Below the pieces are notes generated by a model. That model was not told the origin of the DNA, made no database searches, and worked only from the letters and a program-made list of their open reading frames with translations. Below are positions 40,422-50,307 of a DNA stretch of 64,000 nt, piece by piece; the first letter of the stretch is position 1, and the number at the start of each line of letters is the position of its first letter. The DNA comes from Stercorarius parasiticus. Lineage: Eukaryota; Chordata; Aves; Charadriiformes; Stercorariidae. A program made the position numbers and the translations under genes. The DNA is taken from the NCBI GenBank assembly GCA_013396915.1, contig VWZL01005037.1, forward strand, positions 231,140-295,139. Reading direction: 5' to 3'.

Positions 40422-40667
40422 TCAATGAGTGTACACGCTTTTAACATATATGCGCTTGCTCATACGCAGTTGCTTATTGTGGCAAGTATATGGACCACAA
40501 AGCTGCTGGCTGATGCAGCTCTACTTGTACCAGGCCTTTGGGGAGAACATCCACCTTTATGGAGAGCAAAAGCTCTTGCATCGCAGTTCCTCGAGGCCCA
40601 GCGGTTCCACCAGAGGAGGGCAGTTAAGGTTATGGACTGCTGTATAAAAGACACACCAGCTATGTGG
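40422..40667 (+). other. Candidate orphan exon (82 codons, splice-site bounded)
   Basis: The block is preceded by a plausible acceptor: branch-like 'ttactag' near 40399, then a T-rich run ending in TTTCAG at 40416-40421. It is followed by a good donor, GTAAGG at 40668-40673. The length is 246 nt, exactly 82 codons, and the frame starting at the first base is open throughout. The block holds six CpGs in an otherwise CpG-poor region and is more G+C-rich than its flanks. The translation matches no family I know, includes SQFLEAQRFHQRRAVKVMD and ends ...TPAMW. A second plus frame and a minus frame are open across the same DNA, which weakens the coding case. A non-coding RNA exon or chance remain possible. 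Confidence 0.15.
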
Positions 40668-42679
40668 GTAAGGAATTAGCACATACACTAACTACACAGC
40701 TCTGGTCCATTACTGGGTTTGGCTGAAGTTTGCCAGCAGATGTTAGGTTTTAAATATTTGACAGCACAGCCAGGGACACCTGTCTTTGACATCTCACCCT
40801 TCATTTACCCATTTAATGCAAAATTTGACCTTGTGTCCTGAATATGCTAGGAGAGATGGGCATAACCCTTTGCTTAATACAACCCTTCTCGGTAACCTGA
40901 TGTTTTAATACAACCAATGCTATTTAAAAACAACACAAACATATCTCTTTATTGTCTGAGGAGAAAAATGAGCCTCTGTATTGCACACATTTATATTCTG
41001 CAATAAAATTGGCACCTGGTACAGCAAAAAGGATATCACCGTTCACGTTACACAGCTTTACAGACTTCATGTGAATAATGCAAAAAGTATTAAATGAAAG
41101 AAGCACTGAAATTACCACTGCCAATAATTTTTTCAACAGTGCAGAACAATTTCTTGAGAAAACAAGGGGCACTATTCATTACACTATCACATAAGCTCTG
41201 CTTTCATTTTTTTCCCCTGGAATTAGTTTTGAAAAATTCAAGGATCCCAGCTGTTTAATAATGACGTTGTTGTATTCATGCAAATCCCTCAGACCTTATG
41301 TCAACATTTAATTTTACAATAAATATAAAAATAAGACTAGTCGCATCTGTAGTCCCTTGGGTTGTAACTGGCAGATCATCTAAAACATCCCTCTCCCTCT
41401 TCCCTCCTGAACATCCTTGTTGCTTTAGAGGTAATGATAGTCAAAAGGAAAATGTTAACATTCGTGTAGTGTATTGAGAGAAGTTTATAGATATTGACAG
41501 TAGTGCTCACGAAATAGATTATATCAAAACACCAAATATATTACCTTTACCCCAGTAGTAAGCTTTTGTAAATTGAAGTCAAATATGCAATCGTTGAGCT
41601 CTGCAAGAATGATAAAGGCAGCATAGAAAGGACTTCAAGCACTACGGAATTAGAGAAGGAACTGTTCCCACTAACCATTTACTCTTAATGAATTTTCGAG
41701 AAAAAAATTACTTACTTACTGAACAACACTTCAGAAAGGATTTATAAATTCTGAGCTGTTTGCTTAAAGAATGCAGTATCTATAACTCCCTCTAAAAGTT
41801 TTGCCAGTGTATTGAACACAAAATAAAAAGCAAAGAGAATTTGGTTTATCATAAAAACAGGTGCTTAAATCCTAAAAGACAAGTATCTTGCAGAAGAAAA
41901 CAAAGCTGCAGGGACAGAAATAGAATTGAGAAGAAATATTCCAAAAAACTTTACAATAAAATATAGCAGTATATTAAATATATGGAATTTTAGAAACACA
42001 GCAGAGCATTTAATAGAAGTCTATACAAAAATTATTCTTCATGCAGTCCAACAGGAATTTCCCATAAGAATATATTTGCTCAAAATAGGCTAGATGTTCC
42101 TCAAATGTCAACACAACAGATTGTTAGGCAGACAGTTAAAAAATCACTCCTAATTCTGAGCTTTGCAGAGTAAAGCAACATTGGTAGGACTGCCTACTTC
42201 AATAGATGCAGAAAGGTAAAACAAGACATGCTGGAGTCAATCAGCATCCCCTATGTGGTAGCATTAAAGAAAAAACACTTTGAAACACTAGGATTGCTGG
42301 TAGCCACCGACAGCCTAGATGAAACTCTAGTTTCACCACATCTATGAGAACCTTACTATTAATGTTCAAATGGGTCAGGATTGTAATTCATACATAAAAA
42401 GATGACCTTCACAGTAGGTTTGAAAGGCTGTGTCTTTGAGACAGCTAGGGACCAAATGGGTGAGTAGGCTATGGGAGGGACAGCAGGGATGTTTCTTTTG
42501 GCTTGGCCCAATGTAGATTCAGCATGTGTCACAAAGCATCTTAGACTCAAAAGGCTGATGCAAAGACATGTCTGCTGTTTCAACTTAAAGCCTGTAGCAA
42601 TAGTTGTGCACCACTTACACAGGTGCTTTGGAGGAAGAATCTGTCCCACAAATTTCCATGTATCTCAAGCTAGCAAAGC
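40668..42679. other. Non-coding DNA, no gene seen
   Basis: AT-rich sequence with no recognised repeats. The 82-codon minus frame at 40924-41172 and the 96-codon minus frame at 42359-42649 are unrecognised. Confidence 0.5.
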
Positions 42680-43090
42680 CTTTTCTTGCTCTCTCAGCTC
42701 AAAACATCAGCACTTACCTTACAGAACACCTTTCTGTTTCTTTAAAACAACCAGTGATTTTTGCTCTTCACATTCAGAGATCCCTGTAATGATTCTAATC
42801 CGTGCACATCTCCTTTCTGGCTTCCTATTTCTTCCCCAGACACTCCACATTCACTCTGCAGACGCTGCCCTGTGCTGTACTCCTTTTGTCTCTTTGCGAC
42901 TTCATACTCTCTTCCAGGCTGCTGCCTCCGCCTCAAGCAGTCAACCCCTTTCCACGTTTCCCTAGTGCATCCAATGACCTCATTCCCCCTCCTTCAACTC
43001 CTCATTTTCTTCCTTCAGTTTTCTTTATCTTCCCTTTCCACCTCTTATCATTGCTTAAGAACACCCCACTGCAAATCTTTTCTCCTTAAC
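42680..43090. other. Pyrimidine-rich block
   Basis: The plus strand is strongly C/T-rich for about 400 bp, including long runs such as 'cattccccctccttcaactc' near 42981. This lowers stop-codon density on the plus strand and explains why the longest frame in the window (42471-42965, 164 codons) and others at 42761-43120 and 42802-43089 are open at once in different plus frames. No domain is recognisable in any of them. Confidence 0.7.
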
Positions 43091-44785
43091 AGGCCAGTAT
43101 TACAAAAGCAATTAGGCTAACAAAAATCAAACAAAAAACATTTCCTAGAGAACCTTTCTTTTGTTTTCACACTACTTTTTTCATGGAGGTATACATACGC
43201 TTATAGTGGCTTTGCTTCAGATGTGATTTGTGTTGATTAGATTAGATGAGATGCCAAGGATAGAGGCCTTGGATTGCCTTTTATCTGTGAAATGCCAGGT
43301 ATGTAAGTATGTGTTATACACGAAATAGTACTAAGGCAATAATTAATACAGCATTTGTATCTTTGTCATATCCTCTGACTTGGAAATGCTATGAAAGGTT
43401 TTGAATGGGATTGTGTGTGAAAGGGTAAGTTTATCTTTCCAATTCCGTGTAGCTGGCGTCCCTGAGGAAGTGCTTGATACTAATGAAAAGCTGAATACTT
43501 TCTCTAAAACCTTAGGGATCTTCTATCAACCATGCCACGTGCACCCCTGTTTCGTAAGTCATCCTCTTTTTGTATATTCTTCTCTACTCTGTTTTACTTT
43601 CAGCTTCCACTATATTAATTACATTTAGTTCAAGTATTCTTGTCTGTGATGAGAAACCTACATAACAGGTGTATATATGTGTCTATACAGATTATATAGA
43701 GTGTGTGTGTGAGAGATCAGAGATACATCTGGTTTTCAGCTGTGAGAACACTTCAAATGAAGTGTAAATGCTGTAGGTTTTGGCGGGGCATTAATGATTT
43801 CCAAACAGCATCTTTAGCCCTATGCTATTGGAACATCGATTCCAGCACAGTTACTTTGGCACCTGACTGAATCCTCATATAAACTTTGGCCTAGAATGAT
43901 AAACCTGATCTTGTGGATACCTCTAAGTTACTATCAAAACATGAGCAAACAATCCAGTAAGCCGATCTACTCTGGAAAAAGTATATAAGAGGAACCCAAT
44001 ACCCATTAAAAAAACAACTGAAATGAACATGTTTGAGGGAAGCCTGGTAAACTTGAGTGCAATATTCCAGCCTACTTGTATGTATTTTTGTTCTTAGTAC
44101 TTAAGACTGAGAAGAGGAGAAATGGACAAGGCAATCAAAGCAGGAGCGCATTTTTTTAAATGCAAGCTTTATAGCTGATCTGAGACACGCAGAATTTATT
44201 CTAGCTTTAAACAAGAGCTCATTTTGCAGGTCATTTACAGCTGTGCAAGAGGTCACAGTACCATAATTTGGCCTGGATCATGAATGCACTGGATCACAAC
44301 ACAAAGATGCAGTGATACCAGCACTTCCCTATTTTCTCCTTCATACACACAATATTTCGTGTCCACAGCCAGCAATCCCCGCAAGCCTGGCAAGGCTTGG
44401 AGATTATACACCTGTCCCAATTCCCAGCAATGCTCCCCAGAGCAGGTGCACAAAGTCTACAGTTTAGAAAGTCTCTTCACACCTGCGCCTCTTAACTAAT
44501 GACCCTTTTTTGTTTTCTCCTTTTTTGATCTCCTGAGTGTGAGATATGATGCTGAGACAGCAGACAGGCAGGTGTAGCAAACCCAAGGAGAGGATAGAGA
44601 GGGCATGTGCCTGTGTGTGTGCCTGCCAACAAACCATTGATTTTGTCCTTTATCTTTTTGCAGGTGACTTCTCATGGGACTAACAAAAATGCTTGCATTT
44701 TTAGAAGCTTGTGATTTCACTGGAGCCTCACATGCGTCCATGTTTCTTTGAAGCAGGAAGAACCAAGAGCCCCTTTAACCAATTC
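43091..44785. other. Non-coding DNA, no gene seen
   Basis: AT-rich DNA with a short GT/GA dinucleotide run at 43701-43716. Opposed small open frames around 44253-44741 are unrecognised. Confidence 0.5.
43701..43716. repeat. Short GT/GA microsatellite
   Basis: Five to six GT units followed by GAGAGA. Confidence 0.75.
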
Positions 44786-44853
44786 AGTTAATCCTGATCC
44801 TTCTACTTGAGAAAATACTTAGTTAATCCTGATTCTAAGTATTTTCTCAAGTA
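44786..44853. repeat. Perfect 18-bp inverted repeat with nested direct repeat
   Basis: The left arm TACTTGAGAAAATACTTA (44804-44821) is matched exactly by its reverse complement (44836-44853), with a 14-nt spacer. In addition the 13-mer AGTTAATCCTGAT occurs at 44786-44798 and again at 44821-44833, inside the spacer. The combination of a short direct copy and an inverted copy is the signature expected of a local polymerase template switch. It could fold as a hairpin in DNA or RNA. Confidence 0.9.
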
Positions 44854-45529
44854 CTCGCACATGATAGGTACAGTGTGATGTCCACGGGTGTCACCATGAG
44901 TACTCTCAGCTGAGCAGACTGTTATTTGGCCCATGGTCAGGAGCACTGGGAAAGAGCAGAGGAAGGCTACCCAAAGGGATCTGATAACTCTCAAATCTAG
45001 GAACTGGTCAAGCAAGCAAGCGTGTGAGGCAGACAGTATATACAGTCTATTTCATTTATTGCATACAAATAATCTCCTTTTGAATTCAGCTTTTATTATG
45101 CTTATAACCCTTCTATAAGCTAATCCTGATTTGTGGGTATGTTTTCAGTATTCAAGACTAGTCTTGAGGAGTAGAAATAAACAGTTCTCCTGTGTGTCAC
45201 CCATAAGTTCCTGAATTTCACTGTTGATTCATTATTCTGTCTGGAAGCGATGTAAAAATCCTCTTTCTTCGGTAAGGGAGCTAAAATATTTCACACAGAA
45301 TACTGATGCATACCACAATCAATAGTGTGTAACAAATACTTTTGTTTGCACAAATACCTATATTTTCACTAAGAAAACCCATATTACAAATAGGTACAGT
45401 GACAAAAAGCTGTTTATATCTAATAGCAATAAAAACTCCTGCTAATGTGACTTGGATGGATATAGGTTCTGAATTCAAATGGGTGTTTGTGTTCACAAAT
45501 TCATTGTTGTGTGATTAATGTATAAGATC
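44854..45529. other. Non-coding DNA, no gene seen
   Basis: No gene or repeat recognised. A third TAATCCTGAT occurs at 45121-45130. The words 'gggaaagagcagaggaaggc' near 44948 faintly recall CR1 ORF2 but do not extend, so no element is called. Confidence 0.5.
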
Positions 45530-46080
45530 CTATGGGCAGAATAAGTCATATTTGAAATAATCTGAATGGATTCAGTTTAAAGTCATTTGCCAATAACTTG
45601 TAATCAGCATATAATCTTTAACAATGATATTGCTGAACTTTGCCCATAAACCAATAAGCAGTTTAAGAGCTACTTATATTTTATAAATTAAACATTATCT
45701 GGATAAATACATGTCAGTACAGAGGCATTTGTGTCTCGTATCTTTTCCTTGGTTTAAATGGGTTCATCCAATATCAGCTAGGTAGTGAACTTTGAAGCAG
45801 AGTCCACTGTAATAATAGTAAAGTTTAATGATGCATAGCTTTGTGAGACTGACAAATTCCCAGCCAAAGTATTGATTCCCTGAGAATTTATGAAGCACAT
45901 GCTCTATTCTATGTCATTATGGTCCATTTTTGGCTGAAAGAATCATGTAAAATAGATTTTTAAATGAGTGGTAATAGCCAGACATAAAGAAGGTATTGAT
46001 GTGTGTCATGAAGGGTGAAATAGCATGCCAGGTAAAGGCATATAACAAATTGCAAACAACAGTGCTGAAACTCCTACAAA
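45530..46080. promoter_or_regulatory. Candidate conserved non-coding element
   Basis: About 550 bp without repeats or open frames of 60 codons. It is rich in ordered AT-type motif words, such as 'cataaaccaataagc' near 45644, 'tttataaattaaacatta' near 45680 and 'gtaaagtttaatgatgca' near 45819. Among the stretches examined, this one looks most like a vertebrate conserved enhancer block. The call rests on texture only. Confidence 0.32.
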
Positions 46081-47559
46081 TGTAAATTTGTTTTTAGTTT
46101 TAATCAAACCTTTGTTTCAGTAAGTACAAATTTTGCCACAGAACTGAAAAAACCCACCCTTTTAAAAAATGTAATTATTTACAGTTCGATTTCATGCTTC
46201 ACTTTGGAATGTGTCTATAAAATGCATATCACTTACAGACATGTTAATCAATATGAATTGTGTACTACATTACAACAAAACTACATCTGAGATTATTAGG
46301 GAAAAAATCAAATGCACATAGTTCTGCTTACTTGAGCAATATGTGAAAATTAATAGCTTGAACCTCTGCAGAACTGGCTCTTAAAAGACAGGACGCTTTT
46401 TTTTCTTTCTTTCTTTCAGAAGAGTTTTAGTAATACTATCTGAGGCATTTTCTGATAAGGTAAAACCAAATTATGGCACAGACAAAACTTGAAATAGGAA
46501 TAAAATCTGAAAGAGCAGAGAAACTGACAAAAAAAGATGGGGAAAGAGAAGTGTTGATTGGGTTACTGGGGCTTTACAAGAAAGTAACACTGCATTTTAA
46601 TTGCATTCCAGCAACCTCTTTTTGATCTAGAAAGAGGTCACCTAGGTCTAACAATGCAAGGGACCTTCATAGTCCAGACGTAAATATATCTCCCACACAC
46701 CCAGAAGCGCTCTGAGAATTAGCTAAATCCTCCTCAGAGCAGCTGCTTTTCAACAATTCAGGAGTTTATCAGCCTAATAAAAAAAAAGTAGCTGGCAGGA
46801 AAAAAGGCTGACAGTCTCAATAGGCTCTTCTGTGGCCTAGTGAGGCTGAAGAACTCTTCAAGGTCTTAGACAACACTGAACAGAGGGCTCTGAACTGGCA
46901 CACTCATCTACACCACAAACAAGCTGCAAAACCTGGAGAGAGGTCGTTCTTTACATAAATGGTTTTCCCAGGCAGAATGCAAGTGGATTCAAAGGAAGTA
47001 GGTTGAATCCAGGTGCAAGGTTAGAACAAAAGTACTTTCAGGCTCAGAGAAGCAGGGGGAAAAAAGTTCCCACCTGTAATACAATCTAATAGTAGCACTA
47101 CCTGCTTCACTTCCAGTTCAAATCCTTCTCTATGTTTGTATTCCATATGTTCATTGTGATTTACAAAAGCAGCCCTCATCTCTCAAATGCAGTGTTTTTG
47201 TCTGAGGTCTAAATTTCCAGCTTATTTTTTTACAATAATTTCAAGAATCATTCTGGCCACGTTGTAAACATGTATTATAGTGATTTCACTGTCTTACTTT
47301 TTTGTTACGTTTGTTATTAATTTTAAAGTTAACTTTCCACAGGCCATTTCACTTTAATTCATATCTCCCTGCCTATTACCAGTATAAGATAGATTTTTAA
47401 AGTTGCTGTACGATAACTTTCATGTGTTAATGCACAAAGCTATAGGACATATGAGTACATAATTATTGTACCTGACTGAAACAAATCAACTTTACTAAAA
47501 CAGAACTGTCCTTTTATCAACAACATTAACTGCTGAAAAGTCTATTTAATGGCATATTA
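46081..47559. other. Non-coding DNA, no gene seen
   Basis: No open frame of 60 codons or more was found in this stretch and no mobile element recognised. A T/CTTT tract lies at 46397-46417. Confidence 0.55.
46397..46417. repeat. T run with TTTC repeat
   Basis: Eight T followed by three CTTT-type units. Confidence 0.8.
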
Positions 47560-48000
47560 GATACAGTAAATAAGCTATTCTACAATTACTAACTCACTTG
47601 ATGTCAGGCGTCCAAAGAACCACCTTTGATCACTGACAAGGCCCCACAAAATCATATGAACTATGATAAATACCTATAATTAACAGCATGAAGTTATTTC
47701 TGACCTACAGCAAAGGGATGACATCATATACAGCAGAATTTTCAGGCTGTTTGCTTACTGATCCATGTGGTTCATTTGTGCTTTAAGTTTTCTGGACTGA
47801 TTTTCTAAACTTCATGCATGCATCTACACGTACAAAAAGAAATTTGTAGCATAGTCTTAATTTTCATGTATAATTAGTGCAATTTGCACATGCAATTCAG
47901 CTACCTTTGCAATGTTACTGTCCAGTTTTACATCTAACTGGTTGCACAAAAAAAATACTGAACATGCAAATTAAATGCATAGTTCTGAACTATTTGTATA
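47560..48000. promoter_or_regulatory. Candidate conserved non-coding element
   Basis: Repeat-free block with no open frame. It contains an ATF/CRE-like ATGACATCAT near 47718, a 'tgcatgcatc' palindrome near 47815, and homeodomain-like 'tataattagtgcaatttgca' near 47870. Inference from word content only. Confidence 0.3.
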
Positions 48001-49840
48001 TTCCCAGATCTTTGCTGTCAGGATAGATCTACAGTGCATTTTGCGTTATCGCTAGCAAAATAAAAATCTAGTCAATGTTCCTCATATGCCCCAGTTTCAC
48101 TAAGAAAGTGCTCTGGGACCTTATCCTTCCCAGGTTAAGCTAACTCGGATTTAACAATTTAAGTGCACAAAAGCAGACAGTTAATACACATCAATAGTCT
48201 GTGGATGTAAAACTCCACATGTCACTTATTTCTGTGTGTGAATTCTCAGTTATTTTCACGCAAACCCAACTTCACCGGAGTTATCAGAGATTCATATTTC
48301 TGTAAATAATATAATTTAGAATCACATTATATTGCATTAAAAATTACTTTCCTGAACAGGAAAGAAACATTAGTGATAGATTGAAAAGTACCTATGGCTA
48401 GAATGAGTAAATTTCAAATTTGAAGAAAAAACACAGCCTCTCTGAAAATCAACTGAAGGCCCTGCACAAAGAGGGTACATTGGAAAGTTCCCCTGATTGC
48501 AGTAACTTCAGCAACTTAAATAATCATAAAAAGGGTTTCGTTTTAGGGTATCGGTAAAAAGAAACAGCTATTTAAAGATGCCAGTGTTGAAAACAAAAAC
48601 CTTTAAATATTCTTTGTCTCTGTAAAGCTGTCACTTTAAACATGGACTTCATCGTTAATGTAAGAAACATATTCTTTCCCCCCACATTTCCATTGCTCTG
48701 TATTTTATATGTGGACTTAAATGAACAGAACAGAGCTCTGAGTCACTGCACCAGAACGTCAATCTTTCAGTTTGTGCTTAGCCAGACTTTTTTGGCTGGA
48801 CTGATGTAATGCAACCTCGTTCACCATGGTCTTGTCACTCAGTAGCACTAAGCGAGCAGAATGGTGTCTGAACACACTTACTCATTGTTGTTACAGCTGG
48901 TGTTGCAAATGCAAGGCCTGAATAAAGGTTGCTTGGCTGGGAACTCCTTACTATAAAACAAATTTTGTTGAGTATGTTGGGTCACTGATTTCATACACGT
49001 TGTATTAGGTTTAGGAGAGAACAAAAATGACCTTCACTGAACAGAGCTGGTTTTAGCTGCCGCTACAAATCTAAGCCACCAAGCAAAGGCATAATTCCTA
49101 TAACTGCCAAACAGAGGAATACTGTGCATCTCACAGGCGCATACAGCCCTTTTTGAAGAAAGGTTTCTTTCCATCACATTCAGAATTGCACAATATGAGC
49201 TTCAGCAGAACAATACCATGTAGTATTCTGTTTGATATATGTTTATTTCACATTACTTGAACCTACTTTTGTGGAAATAATGTAAAATAATGTTTCCCAC
49301 AGGATACACTGTTACTGTCATAAATGGATATAAGCAAACTGCTCTCCAAAGGAAAAGCAGGTCACAGCTTACCTAACACGATTCATCACAGAGGTTAAAG
49401 GGAATGATTTCTTTCTGCATGACCATCTTTGCCCTGTTGTCATATATACTGCTGTCACGAAACTGGAATGCGAGATCTAGATGCTGCTATAATGGGATCT
49501 TCTTTGATTATATCACTCAATAAAAACTACAGCTTAAGAAAGAAACAGGAAGTAAAACACAACACAGCTGATATTCTATTACATTTTAACAATGTTTAAA
49601 TTATGTACAACCGTATCAAAGGACCAGTAACCTCTGTTAGGTGCTCTGAAAATGAAGATCTGTGTAGAATTTTCAGAACAAAGGATGGAAAAGTCCCATA
49701 TGAGACATCTAGCCAATTTTTTTGCTATGGAGTCATAAAGATATGCACTATAAACTCTATCAAAAAAAAAGAAAGAAAAAAGCCATCAAGTAACTTGTAA
49801 AAGCAAAAGAGCAAATATAAAAAGTAGTATCTTACAATAA
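48001..49840. other. Non-coding DNA, no gene seen
   Basis: AT-rich sequence with few open frames. The only one of note, 65 codons at 49603-49800, runs into an A-rich tract (49762-49781) and is unrecognised. Confidence 0.55.
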
Positions 49841-50307
49841 CAGAATCACAGAATCGCAGGGTTGGAAGGGACCTCTGGAGATCATCTAGTCCAACCCCCC
49901 TGCCAGAGCAGGGTCGCCTAGACCAGGTTGCACAGGAATGCATCCAGGCGGGTTTTGAATGTCTCCAGAGACGGAGACTTCACCACCTCTCTGAGCAGCC
50001 TGTGCCAGTGCTCTGCCACCCTCACAGTAAAGAAGTTCCTCCTCATGTTGAGGTGGAACTTCCTGTGCTCAAGTTTGTGCCCATTACCTCTTGTCCCGTT
50101 ACCAGGCACCACTGAAAAGAGCCTGGCCCCATCCTCCTGACACCCACTCTTTAAGTATTTATAAGTGTTGATAAGATCCCCCCTCAGTCATCTTTTTTCC
50201 AGACTGAAGAGACCCAAATCCTTCAGCCCTTCTTCATAAGAGAGGTGTTCCAATCCCCTAACATCTTTGTAGCCCTTTGCTGTACCCTCTCCAGCAGTTC
50301 CCTATCT
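49841..50307 (-). mobile_element. Youngest CR1 LINE copy (3' 0.47 kb, 5'-truncated)
   Basis: The plus strand is a clear reverse complement of an avian CR1 3' end. It opens with CAGAATCACAGAATCGCAGG, the complement of the ATTCTRTG-type terminal repeats, then 'gttggaagggacctctggag', 'gtccaacccccctgcc', 'gtctccagagacggagactt', 'ctcatgttgaggtggaactt' and 'cagactgaagagacccaaat'. It stops after 'ctccagcagttccctatct' at 50307, where the consensus would continue upstream into ORF2. That is normal 5' truncation by incomplete target-primed reverse transcription. No long target-site duplication is evident. It is much closer to consensus than the other copies here and so inserted later. Confidence 0.95.
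49918..50187 (-). pseudogene. CR1 ORF2 C-terminal remnant
   Basis: On the element's sense strand, 89 codons stay open after an in-frame TGA (50188-50190) and end at the natural ORF2 stop. The frame reads [20 protein letters not shown], then [20 protein letters not shown] and [13 protein letters not shown]. This is the well-known tail of the CR1 ORF2 protein. The TGA falls where the family has an arginine codon, consistent with CpG decay, so the frame is already broken. It contains no catalytic region. Confidence 0.9.

Noticed and set aside
44940..45010. 'gggaaagagcagaggaaggc' phrase resembling sense CR1 ORF2
   Set aside because: The resemblance stops after about 20 bases and neighbouring CR1 landmarks are absent.
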